Source: Candidatus Mailhella excrementigallinarum
GTDB taxonomy: Bacteria > Desulfobacterota > Desulfovibrionia > Desulfovibrionales > Desulfovibrionaceae
Direction of reading: 5' to 3'
NCBI GenBank assembly: GCA_944324075.1
Contig: CALUUZ010000006.1
Span: 83,071-147,070, forward strand
DNA length: 64,000 nt
Shown here: piece by piece, positions 54,594-62,245 of the stretch
How positions within the stretch are numbered: the first letter of the stretch is position 1
Layout of the letters: each line of letters begins with the position of its first letter
Position numbers and translations under genes: made by a program
The notes under the pieces: generated by a model
What the model saw: only the letters and a program-made list of their open reading frames with translations
Told to the model about the DNA's origin: nothing
The model's database searches: none

Positions 54594-55394
54594 TTACGGA
54601 GTACCGGCTCCGGGCGGGGCAAGCGCACGCAGGAGGTTGAGGAAAAGATCATCAAGACCCAGCACATACTGACGCACGTCTTCCGCCAGCATGGAGAATA
54701 TCAGGGATACGAAAATAAAGCCCACCGCGATCTTGACGGGAAAGCCGACTTCCATGATGTGCATCTGCGGCGCGGCTCTGGTCATGAGCGCGAGTCCCAG
54801 TTCGACAAGAAACAGAGACGCCATGACCGGCCCGATGATTTTCAGGGCCAGGGAAAAGAGCATCACGCTCAGCGACATGATCTGGCGGAAAATTCCGTCG
54901 CCGAGAAACAGCCCGCCCGCCGGAATGTAGCGGAACGTCTGGGTAAAGGCGCTGAACAGATACAGATGCCCGTCAAGGCACAGAAAGACGAGCAGGGTCA
55001 CGGTGTACAGGAGGTGCGCGATGACTCCGGTCTGGTTGCCGCTGGACGGATCGGCAAAGGTGATCATGCTGAATCCCACCTGCATGGCAATCAGTTCTCC
55101 TCCGGCCTGTACTCCCATGAAAAAAAACTTGAGCGCCAGCCCCAGAATGAGGCCCAGCACGATTTCTCCAAGCAGGATGAGGGCGATATTGAACGGGTGG
55201 GCGGGCATCTGCGCGCCCGGCAGGCTGACGGTGGGCCAGATGGCCATGGTCAGTACCAGACAGAGCGCCGCCTTCCACTGGGGGGGCAGGCCGTCCGCCT
55301 CAAACACGGGCAGAATGAAGAGTACCGCGCTCACCCGCATGAAGGTGAGCAGGAAGCTCAACATGGCGTTGGGATCGAAGTTGAAGAGATCCAT
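54594..55394 (-). CDS. fliR: Flagellar export gate protein FliR
   Basis: 266 residues with about six hydrophobic segments. Family features are MRVSAVLFILPVFEADGLPPQWKAAL, the LIAMQVGFSMITFADPSSGNQTGVIAHLLY block and the hydrophobic C-terminal half. Part of the FliPQR export gate in the membrane at the flagellar base. Ribosome-binding site AGGA. It heads a short unit with flhB. fliP and fliQ are not in the window. Confidence 0.94.
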   Translation of the reverse strand: MDLFNFDPNAMLSFLLTFMRVSAVLFILPVFEADGLPPQWKAALCLVLTMAIWPTVSLPGAQMPAHPFNIALILLGEIVLGLILGLALKFFFMGVQAGGELIAMQVGFSMITFADPSSGNQTGVIAHLLYTVTLLVFLCLDGHLYLFSAFTQTFRYIPAGGLFLGDGIFRQIMSLSVMLFSLALKIIGPVMASLFLVELGLALMTRAAPQMHIMEVGFPVKIAVGFIFVSLIFSMLAEDVRQYVLGLDDLFLNLLRALAPPGAGTP

Positions 55395-55447
55395 CGCTGC
55401 ATCCTGCGGCCGATCCGCACATACGCCGGGGCTGTTTCAAGATTCCA

Positions 55448-55663
55448 GAGCGTTTGCCATTGAAAATATCTGCCGGCCAGGCCCCCATGTCTGACCCGCA
55501 GGTTTCACGCCTGAAGCCGGAGTCATACGCCGCAAGTGAACTGCGGCGACCCCGGACAGGGGGCACAGCGGCGTCCCCGGCCGTCAGCGCGAAGCTCCTT
55601 ACGGATGGGGAGAGCAGAGATGAATCTCGCTCCGCTCCGGGAACATTTTCAAGCCGAAAATAC
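55448..55663 (+). repeat. E1 dispersed element, full-length copy
   Basis: Left end GAGCGTTTGCCATTGAAAAT, core ATCTGCCGGCCAGGCCCC, GACCCGCAGGTTTCACGCC, CGCCGCAAGTGAACTGCGGC, CCGGCCGTCAGCGCGAAGC, right end GAACATTTTCAAGCCGAAAA. It lies in the 458-base gap upstream of fliR, where the fliR promoter must also be. The remainder of the gap holds a minus-strand terminator. Confidence 0.82.
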
Positions 55664-55748
55664 CCCGGCCGGGCTTTCATGCCTCATGCCCCCGTCTCTC
55701 ATGGAGACGCCCTGTCCGCGGAGTGTAGCCGCCCTCTCCCCTCCTGTC

Positions 55749-55778
55749 AAAAGGCGGCCGCAGGCGGATTGCGGCCGC
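55749..55778 (-). terminator. Terminator of the regulator gene
   Basis: On the minus strand GCGGCCGC-AATCCGCCT-GCGGCCGC is followed by CTTTT. It lies about 75 bases after the regulator stop and separates that transcript from fliR-flhB. Confidence 0.65.
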
Positions 55779-55852
55779 TTCCGGCGTATTCCGCCATCGA
55801 AGTCATACGGGCAGGAAAGGCACGCCGCGGACGTCTGCACGGCAGGAATGCG

Positions 55853-57466
55853 CTACTGCTGCCCGCTGCGAAAGGCGAACTGGTGCGGGTCAATACCGTA
55901 TTTCTTCACCTTGTAGTTGACAATGCGGTAACTGGACTTCAGGTCCCGCGCGGCCTTGAGCATATTGCCTCCGGCCTTGATCAGGGCGTCCACCAGCAGT
56001 TCCTTTTCAAAGCGGGTCACAGCGTCGCCGAGGGAAAGCCCCGCCTCGGTGGCCGAACTTTCCGCCGTCTGAAGGGAGGGAGGCAGATCCCCCGCGCGGA
56101 TCACCTGATCCTCGGAGTATTGAGCGGCGCGCAGCAGGCAGTTCTTGAGTTCCGACACGTTGCCCGGCCAGTAGTAGCGGGTCAGGAGTTCCAGCGCGGG
56201 GTAGGAAATGCGCCTGATGCCCTCCTCCTGCCGTTCGGCGGCATAGCGGCGCAGCACATGCTCCGCAAGAGGAATGATATCTTCCCGCCGTTCGCGGAGC
56301 GGCGGAACATGCAGAGAGGAAAGTTCCAGACGGGCCAGCAGATCGGGCAGAAACTCCCCCTTTGCGGCCAGCTCTTCCAGATTGGCCCCCGACGCGGCGA
56401 TAATCCTGACATCGGCCCTGACCGGATCATCCGCGCCCATGCGCGTGACCTCGTGTTCCTGCAGCAGATGCAGCAGCGCCCGCTGCGCGGGCAGAGTCAG
56501 GGCCTCCACCGCGTCCAGAAACAGCGTTCCGAGATTCGCCTGTTCAAAGATGCCCTTGCGCGTCTGGGAAGCGCCGAGGAACGCCCCTTTCTGGTAGCCG
56601 CGCAGTTCGGCATCCTGACGCTCCGGGGCCAGCGCGCCGCAGTGACAGACGAGAAAGGGCATGTCGCGGCGCGGGCTGCCGGCATGGATGCGGAATGCCA
56701 GGCGCTCCTTGCCCACGCCCGGCTCACCGCGCAGCAGTATGGGCGCGCGCCCCTGCGCCATATGAGCCGCCCGCTCGAGGATATGCCGCATGACCTTGGA
56801 CTGGGCGATCAGCGCGGCGCGATCCCCCCCTCCGTTCGCGGCGTCTTCGTCCCGCTCCCCGTCACCAAGCGGCAGACGGCGCTGACGGGCCATTTCCTCC
56901 TGCAGATACGCCGCCTCGTTGGCGATCAGCGCGGCCACCACCCGGAGAAACAGACAGCGCAGTTCCAGATCCTCGCGGGACAGAAAGCGCGTATCGGCAT
57001 TGAGCGTGCCGAGTACCTCGCCCGGAGAAAGTGCGGCTCCGGAGCCGGAGGGAGCAAGAATGGGCACGCTGATGAAGGAAAGCGCGCGCAATTCCTCCTC
57101 CGTCCGCTCGAAAAGCAGACTCAGGAACAGCGGATGCCCCTGCATTCTTTCCACAATCACCGGCTTGCCCGTGGCGAACACCTGCCCGGTAACGCCCACC
57201 CCCGGCGTGTATTCACCATGGCTGGCGCGGGGAGGGGCATCCGCCAGGCAAAGCCGCAGCAGCCCGGTCTCCGGCTCGAAAAGCACCAGATGCGCGCGCA
57301 GAAAAGCGTGCCGGGAGGCAAGCATGCGCAGCAGATCCGTAAGGGCGGGCAGAAAAGGACGCCGCGGCCCCAGCGTGCCGGCCATAAGCCGCAGCGATTC
57401 CAGCCAGGGGGCCATCTCCTTGTCCGCAGCGGCGGACGCGGGGACAAAATCTTGCGGTTCGGGCAT
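55853..57466 (-). CDS. Degenerate sigma-54-type regulator (GAF-AAA+-Fis)
   Basis: 537 residues. An N-terminal GAF domain (about 20-190), an AAA+ domain (about 220-455) and a Fis-type helix-turn-helix at the C terminus (KELLVDALIKAGGNMLKAARD onwards, about 488-525). Walker A is intact (GEPGVGKE, 247-254). Three functional motifs of sigma-54 activators are altered: GAFTGA reads GAFLGA (294-299); the Walker B pair DE reads DA (Asp318-Ala319); and FRxDLYYRL reads FLPDLLARL (372-380), losing the first arginine finger. It probably binds DNA but may not remodel sigma-54 polymerase, as in HupR-type proteins that act without it. Directly after the TPR gene (8-base gap). Confidence 0.85.
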   Translation of the reverse strand: MPEPQDFVPASAAADKEMAPWLESLRLMAGTLGPRRPFLPALTDLLRMLASRHAFLRAHLVLFEPETGLLRLCLADAPPRASHGEYTPGVGVTGQVFATGKPVIVERMQGHPLFLSLLFERTEEELRALSFISVPILAPSGSGAALSPGEVLGTLNADTRFLSREDLELRCLFLRVVAALIANEAAYLQEEMARQRRLPLGDGERDEDAANGGGDRAALIAQSKVMRHILERAAHMAQGRAPILLRGEPGVGKERLAFRIHAGSPRRDMPFLVCHCGALAPERQDAELRGYQKGAFLGASQTRKGIFEQANLGTLFLDAVEALTLPAQRALLHLLQEHEVTRMGADDPVRADVRIIAASGANLEELAAKGEFLPDLLARLELSSLHVPPLRERREDIIPLAEHVLRRYAAERQEEGIRRISYPALELLTRYYWPGNVSELKNCLLRAAQYSEDQVIRAGDLPPSLQTAESSATEAGLSLGDAVTRFEKELLVDALIKAGGNMLKAARDLKSSYRIVNYKVKKYGIDPHQFAFRSGQQ

Positions 57467-57474
57467 GTTCCCGC

Positions 57475-58203
57475 CTACTTCAGCGCGGCGATGCGGGCTT
57501 TGTAATACCCGGCCTGGGCAGAGTCGGTCGGAGGCAGGGTCTTGATGAACTCCTCGTAGGCGCTGACGGCGCGGGCCCTGTCTCCGGCCTGTTCCGCGGC
57601 CGCTCCGAGCAGGGTCAGCGCAAGAGGTCTGACCGCGGCGGGCACGCGGGGAAGAACGCCTTCCATTTCACCCAGAGCGTCTCCGGCCTTGCCCTGACGC
57701 AGCAGCAGATCAATGCGGTTCAGCCATGCGGTGACGGCCAGGGGGGAAAGTTCCCCGCCGTCATCTTCCCTTGCGATGCGCCCGTAGGCCTGCGCGGCGT
57801 CGTCCCAGCGCTCCAGCGCCACGGCGGTGGAGGCCAGCTCCAGGCTGACCGCGCGGGAAATTTCCGCCGGAGCCTTGGCGGCGAAACTCTGGAGTGCGGC
57901 ATAGCGCGCGGCGGGATCGGCCATGGCGCTGATCCGGCCCAGCTCCATCTTCGCTTCCTGCGCCTGATTCTGGCTGTGCCACTTCCAGCCTGCGGCGCCG
58001 AGTATGGCCGCGATGATCAGAACCACCGCCAGCGCAATCCGCCTTGCGTGCCCCAGCACGAAATTCCACAGCGGAGCGGCTTCAGGGCTGACTTCGGCTT
58101 TCATTTCATTCAGCATCTGCGCGGCGGCCATGCCGGGAATGTCGGCCGGAACCTGGACCGGAGAGGACGGCGAGGAAAGCACCTGGGGTTTCTTGATAGC
58201 CAT
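57475..58203 (-). CDS. Membrane-anchored tetratricopeptide-like protein (YfgM-like)
   Basis: 242 residues, behind AAGGAG. A cytoplasmic N terminus, one transmembrane helix at about 56-75 (IALAVVLIIAAILGAAGW) and a helical-repeat domain (about 80-240) with TPR-like helices such as RWDDAAQAYGRIA and DRARAVSAYEEFIKTLP. The layout is that of the YfgM/ancillary-translocon family. Its partner is unknown. It begins the unit with the degenerate regulator, divergent from proA. Confidence 0.75.
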   Translation of the reverse strand: MAIKKPQVLSSPSSPVQVPADIPGMAAAQMLNEMKAEVSPEAAPLWNFVLGHARRIALAVVLIIAAILGAAGWKWHSQNQAQEAKMELGRISAMADPAARYAALQSFAAKAPAEISRAVSLELASTAVALERWDDAAQAYGRIAREDDGGELSPLAVTAWLNRIDLLLRQGKAGDALGEMEGVLPRVPAAVRPLALTLLGAAAEQAGDRARAVSAYEEFIKTLPPTDSAQAGYYKARIAALK

Positions 58204-58476
58204 GAAAAGCTCCTTTGAGCCGTTATGCGCGGCATATGCCGTGCCGGGCGTCTGCCCGGAAAAATCGGACGGAACGATTCCGGACGCCGGAACCGGAGAA
58301 TGCGGCCTGCAGGCTAGATAAAGCTTACAAAAATGTCAATCTGTCTGCCGGACTTGCGCGCGGCCCCGCTCCGCCGTATGAAAGCGGACAGGGCCGGAAC
58401 GCCGCGCATGTCTCTCCGGCGTTCCGGTTTTCCGCCGCCCCTTTTCCGGCCCCGCCGCCCATACGGAGGAATTTCC

Positions 58477-59778
58477 ATGTCCGCACGCCCCGAACACAAA
58501 GCCCCCACGCTGCCTCACGCCGAACTGGAAGCACGCCTGCACGCCATGGGACGCGCTGCCCGGGAGGCGTCCCGCCTCATGGCCGCCGCAGGCCCCGGCG
58601 CGAAGACGCGCTTCCTGGAACTGCTCGCCGGGCTGCTGGAGGAACGCCGGGAACTTCTGCTCGCCGCCAACGCCGAAGACCTTTCCGCCGCGCGCGCGGC
58701 GGGGCTGGATGCTCCCCGTCTGGACCGTCTTGCCCTGACGGATCGAACCATCCGCGAAATGGCGGACGCCTGCCGTTTCGTCGCGGCCCTGCCCGACCCC
58801 GTGGGCGCGATGGACAGCCAGTGGCAGCGCCCCAACGGGCTGCTGGTGGGCCGCATGCGGGTGCCGCTGGGCGTGGTGAGCATGATCTACGAGGCGCGCC
58901 CGAACGTCACCATAGACGCCTCCATCCTCTGTCTGAAAGCGGGCAACGCCGTGCTGCTGCGCGGCGGCTCCGAGGCGCTGCGCTCCAACCTCGCCCTCGG
59001 CTCCCTGCTGAGCGAGGCTCTGGCCGGGGCGGGCCTGCCCGCCGGGGCGGTTCAGCTCATTGACGTGACGGATCGCGCGGCGGTCGGCATCCTGTGCAGA
59101 ATGGACGAATTCGTGGATGTCCTCATTCCGCGCGGAGGCGAAGCCCTGGTGCGGGCTGTCGCCGCCGAGGCCGCCATGCCCGTGCTCAGGCATTTCATGG
59201 GCGTATGCCATGCGTTTGTGGACGAAGGCGCGGATCTTCCGCAGGCGCTGGATATCGTGTTCAACGGCAAGGTCCAGCGGCCCGGCGTCTGCAACGCGCT
59301 GGAATGCCTGCTGGTACACCGGACGGAGGCGGCCCGTTTCCTGCCCATGGTCGGAGAAAGGCTCGGCGGCGCAGGCGTGGAATTCCGGGCATGTCCCCGT
59401 TCACTCCCCCTGCTGGGCGCGCGCGCAAAGCCGCAGACGGAAGACGATCTGGGCCGGGAATTTCATGACCTTGTTCTGGCGGTGCGCGTGGTGGAAAACA
59501 TGGATGAGGCGCTGGCGCACATTGCCCGCTATGGTTCACGCCATACGGAAATCATCTGCACGCGGGATCATGTCCGCGCCATGCGATTTCTGCGCGAGGC
59601 CGACGCCTCCATGGTGGCCGTCAACGCCTCGACGCGCTTCAATGACGGCGGACAGCTCGGCCTCGGCGCGGAAATCGGCATCAGCACCTCAAAGCTTCAT
59701 GCCTACGGCCCCATGGGTGTGCGCGAACTGACCACCACCAAGTTCGTGGTATTCGGTCAGGGGCAGGTGCGGAGCTGA
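58477..59778 (+). CDS. proA: Glutamate-5-semialdehyde dehydrogenase (gamma-glutamyl phosphate reductase)
   Basis: 433 residues from the ATG at 58477, behind GGAGG, giving the usual length. Second enzyme of proline synthesis. Features: PLGVVSMIYEARPNVTIDA, the nucleotide-fold stretch NAVLLRGGSEALRSN, and the catalytic cysteine in QRPGVCNALECLLVH, followed by GSRHTEIICT and NASTRFNDGGQLGLGAEIGIST. The nadD gene starts one base after the stop. Confidence 0.97.
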   Translation: MSARPEHKAPTLPHAELEARLHAMGRAAREASRLMAAAGPGAKTRFLELLAGLLEERRELLLAANAEDLSAARAAGLDAPRLDRLALTDRTIREMADACRFVAALPDPVGAMDSQWQRPNGLLVGRMRVPLGVVSMIYEARPNVTIDASILCLKAGNAVLLRGGSEALRSNLALGSLLSEALAGAGLPAGAVQLIDVTDRAAVGILCRMDEFVDVLIPRGGEALVRAVAAEAAMPVLRHFMGVCHAFVDEGADLPQALDIVFNGKVQRPGVCNALECLLVHRTEAARFLPMVGERLGGAGVEFRACPRSLPLLGARAKPQTEDDLGREFHDLVLAVRVVENMDEALAHIARYGSRHTEIICTRDHVRAMRFLREADASMVAVNASTRFNDGGQLGLGAEIGISTSKLHAYGPMGVRELTTTKFVVFGQGQVRS

Positions 59779-59779
59779 C

Positions 59780-60481
59780 ATGGGCGGCATCGGCGTACTG
59801 GGGGGCACGTTCAATCCCGTACACGGCGCGCATGTGCGTCACGCCGTGGAGGTGGGCGAACGCCTCGGCCTTGACCGCGTGCTGCTCATGCCCAATTCCG
59901 TTCCTCCGCACAAGGCGGCGCGCGGGCTGCTGCCCTTCGAGCTGCGGGTGGAGCTTCTGCGCGCGGCGGCAAAGGGCATTCCGCTGCTTGAAGTCTGCAC
60001 GCTGGAAGGCGAGCTGCACGGCCCTTCCTACACATGGCGATCCATGGACGAATTCCGCAGGCGCGGCGTGGTTTCCCGCCCGGATGAACTGTACCTCATG
60101 CTCGGGGTAGAGGATTTCGCGCAGCTTGACACATGGAAGCGGGGGCTTGAACTCCCGGCCTTCGCCAATCTCGTGATTGTCCCGCGCGAAGGCGCGGGCA
60201 GAAGGCTTTTTGAAGCCGCCGGAGCGCGCTTCTGGCCCCGGATATGGAACGGACGCGGGGCAGAACCGGAAGCGGGAGACGATACGCGGACGGACGTGCC
60301 CCTGGCGCCGTTGTTTCCCGGCATGCGCTGCGTCTACATGCCGCTGCCGCGCATGGACGTCAATGCGACGGAAGTCCGTCGCCGCTGGCTGGAAGGGCGC
60401 TGCCTCAACGTGCTGGTTCCCGACGCGGAACTGGCTCTGATGCGCAAGCACGACGCGCTGCTGCGGGAAATCTGGGGCTGA
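59780..60481 (+). CDS. nadD: Nicotinate-nucleotide adenylyltransferase
   Basis: 233 residues. Makes nicotinate adenine dinucleotide in NAD synthesis. The nucleotide-binding motif GGTFNPVHGAHVRHA (residues 8-22), MPNSVPPHK and the C-terminal MDVNATEVRRR (the ISxTxIR-type motif) are present. It overlaps the end of proA's context by one base spacing, so the two are co-translated; the proA-nadD pairing is common in bacteria. Confidence 0.95.
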   Translation: MGGIGVLGGTFNPVHGAHVRHAVEVGERLGLDRVLLMPNSVPPHKAARGLLPFELRVELLRAAAKGIPLLEVCTLEGELHGPSYTWRSMDEFRRRGVVSRPDELYLMLGVEDFAQLDTWKRGLELPAFANLVIVPREGAGRRLFEAAGARFWPRIWNGRGAEPEAGDDTRTDVPLAPLFPGMRCVYMPLPRMDVNATEVRRRWLEGRCLNVLVPDAELALMRKHDALLREIWG

Positions 60482-60711
60482 AGCCGGGTCATCCCCTGTC
60501 CGGATGGAGCGGGCAGGCTTTCCGTCCCGCGTTCCTCTCCGTGAGGATGCTCTTCAAACGGCCAGACTGAAACTCCACCCGCCCTGCGGTGTTCGCGCCG
60601 TCAGGCCTCCTTGCGGCCTGGCGGAAAGGCACGAAAATCTGCCGCTTGCGGCGCGGCAGGGCCGCGTCCTGCTCCCGCCTTTCGGAGCTGCGGACCTTGC
60701 CGGCAGCCTCC

Positions 60712-60744
60712 GGGCCGTCAGAGAGCTGACGGCCCTTCTTTTTT
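60712..60744 (+). terminator. Rho-independent terminator after nadD
   Basis: Stem GGGCCGTCA/TGACGGCCC with a six-base loop, then TTCTTTTTT. It lies 231 bases after the nadD stop; the intervening sequence shows other short GC hairpins but no gene. Confidence 0.9.
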
Positions 60745-60794
60745 CCGACTTCACATACCAGTATAACTTATTGTTTTATATTGTTAAATAATAA

Positions 60795-60811
60795 TTGGAA
60801 CAATTCTTGCT
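60795..60811 (+). promoter_or_regulatory. Sigma-54 promoter of the flagellar basal-body operon
   Basis: TTGGAACAATTCTTGCT matches the -24/-12 consensus TTGGCACGNNNNTTGCW with the invariant GG and GC and exact 10-base spacing between them. It lies 53 bases before the flgB start and is preceded by an AT-rich stretch (60756-60794) suited to an activator or IHF site. Confidence 0.85.
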
Positions 60812-60863
60812 TTATCCCGCGCAGAATTTCGCCAACATGCGGCGCCAGCCGCGGGAGAAAGAC

Positions 60864-61274
60864 ATGAAAAGCCTGACAGAATCACATGTAAGCCTGGTCG
60901 GCTCCGTGATGAACATGCAGCTCCAGCGGCAGAACGTCATCATGGGCAACATCGCCAACGTGAACACGCCCAAATATCTGCCTCGCGAGCTGGATTTCGA
61001 GGAAGAACTGCAGTCGGCTCTCAACCTGGACGCGAAGGGCAGGATGACCCATACGGACGACGGCCACATGCCCGCCTCCTTTGATCCGGACAAGTTCGGC
61101 CCCCAGTGGTGGAAACACCCCCAGCTGCGTGTCGCGCACGGCGAGGATCGCGTGAATCTGGACAAGGAAATGGTCAAGATGGCCAAGAACCAGCTCCAGT
61201 ACAACGCGCTTTCGCAGATCACCAAGAGCAGCTTTGACGGCATACGTCAGGTTATTCAGGAAGGGAGCAAGTAA
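60864..61274 (+). CDS. flgB: Flagellar rod protein FlgB
   Basis: 136 residues from the ATG at 60864, behind GGGAG. Proximal rod subunit. Typical pattern: N-terminal helix LQRQNVIMGNIANVNTPKYLPRELDFEEEL and the C-terminal VNLDKEMVKMAKNQLQYNALSQITK. First gene of the operon after the sigma-54 promoter; flgC starts after 2 bases. Confidence 0.96.
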   Translation: MKSLTESHVSLVGSVMNMQLQRQNVIMGNIANVNTPKYLPRELDFEEELQSALNLDAKGRMTHTDDGHMPASFDPDKFGPQWWKHPQLRVAHGEDRVNLDKEMVKMAKNQLQYNALSQITKSSFDGIRQVIQEGSK

Positions 61275-61276
61275 TC

Positions 61277-61720
61277 ATGGATTTCATGACAGCACTGGAT
61301 ATCGGCGCGTCCGGCATGAGCGCGGACCGCACTCAGCTCAACGTCACCGCCATGAACCTGGCCAACGCCAAGACTACCCGGATGCCCGGCGGAAACGGCC
61401 CCTATATCCGCAAGACCGTGATCAAGGCCACCAGCGATCTCGACAACCGTTTCGGGGTTCACATGCGCACCGCGCTCGACCGGGAAGTCAAGGGGGTCCG
61501 CGTCATGGGCGTCGCACTGGACAACAGGCCCACCCGCCGCGTGTACGAACCCGGCCATCCCGACGCCGATGCAGAGGGTTTTGTGGAATACCCCGACATC
61601 AACGTCGTGGAGGAAATGGCCAACATGATGACGGCCCAGCGCAACTACGAAGCCAACGCCACCACTGTGGACACGGTGAAGGCGATGTACATGAAGGCGC
61701 TGGAAATAGGCCGCAGCTAA
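61277..61720 (+). CDS. flgC: Flagellar rod protein FlgC
   Basis: 147 residues. Proximal rod subunit that stacks on FlgB. Motifs: LDIGASGMSADRTQLNVTAMNLANAKTTR, and the C-terminal YPDINVVEEMANMMTAQRNYEANATTVDTVKAM. The operon order flgB-flgC-fliE-fliF is classical. Confidence 0.97.
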   Translation: MDFMTALDIGASGMSADRTQLNVTAMNLANAKTTRMPGGNGPYIRKTVIKATSDLDNRFGVHMRTALDREVKGVRVMGVALDNRPTRRVYEPGHPDADAEGFVEYPDINVVEEMANMMTAQRNYEANATTVDTVKAMYMKALEIGRS

Positions 61721-61805
61721 ACGAACGAGGCGCGTCTTCACGGCTGGAACGGCAGCCGTTCCCTCCTCATCGAACCGCACAACATCAAGTACAGAGAGAA
61801 ACGCC

Positions 61806-62144
61806 ATGAGCATTTCCACGACAGCCATCCAGGCATACAGCAACGCCCTTGCCGACTTTCAGAAGGCGCAGACCAGCCTTAACAGGAAACATGAGGAAAT
61901 CGCCCCGGCAAAGCCCGTCTCCGCGACCAGCTTTTCCGACACGCTCCACGATTCCCTGAACGCGGTCAACGATCTTCAGACCAAAAAGAGCCAGATGATC
62001 ACCTCGTTCGCCTCCGGCGAAACGCAGAACGTGCATGAACTCATGATCTCCATGCAGAAGGCCAGCCTGGCCGTCAATCTTACGTCAGCCGTGCGCAACA
62101 AGGTGCTTGAAGCCTACCGGGAACTCAGCAAGCTGCAGTTCTAG
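61806..62144 (+). CDS. fliE: Flagellar hook-basal body protein FliE
   Basis: 112 residues. Junction between the MS ring and the rod. The ending (NVHELMISMQKASLAVNLTSAVRNKVLEAYRELSKLQF) is the FliE signature. Its TAG stop is the first part of the E1 left-end fragment TAGAGC. The gap to flgC is 85 bases. Confidence 0.95.
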   Translation: MSISTTAIQAYSNALADFQKAQTSLNRKHEEIAPAKPVSATSFSDTLHDSLNAVNDLQTKKSQMITSFASGETQNVHELMISMQKASLAVNLTSAVRNKVLEAYRELSKLQF

Positions 62145-62192
62145 AGCTTTCTGCTCCTGAAAACATCTGCCGGAAGGAACCCTGTGTTCCGG
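62144..62192 (+). repeat. E1 dispersed element, left end only
   Basis: GAGCTTTCTGCTCCTGAAAA, then CATCTGCCGGAAGGAACCCT and GTGTTCCGG match the left 50 bases of E1 (compare 24118-24165). It starts inside the fliE stop codon and joins directly to an E2 tail. Confidence 0.65.
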
Positions 62193-62245
62193 AGTTCTTT
62201 TCCCCCTGACGGGGGAGGTTTCAAACCATAGAGGAATTTTTGATG
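62193..62245 (+). repeat. E2 dispersed element, tail (supplies the fliF start)
   Basis: TTTTCCCCCTGACGGGGGAG, then GTTTCAAACCATAGAGGAAT and TTTTGATGAA match the tails at 10705-10756 and 46871-46912. The hairpin CCCCCTGACGGGGG comes first; the AGAGGAA serves as ribosome-binding site and the ATG at 62243 starts fliF. Confidence 0.75.

Noticed and set aside
52922..55663. The repeat-rich flagellar region as a genomic island.
   Set aside because: No integrase, tRNA junction or composition change; the repeats are spread over the whole window, not limited to this region.
58204..58476. TTGACA on the minus strand near 58335 as promoter of the TPR gene.
   Set aside because: No -10 box at acceptable spacing; the nearest TATCTA is only 13 bases away.
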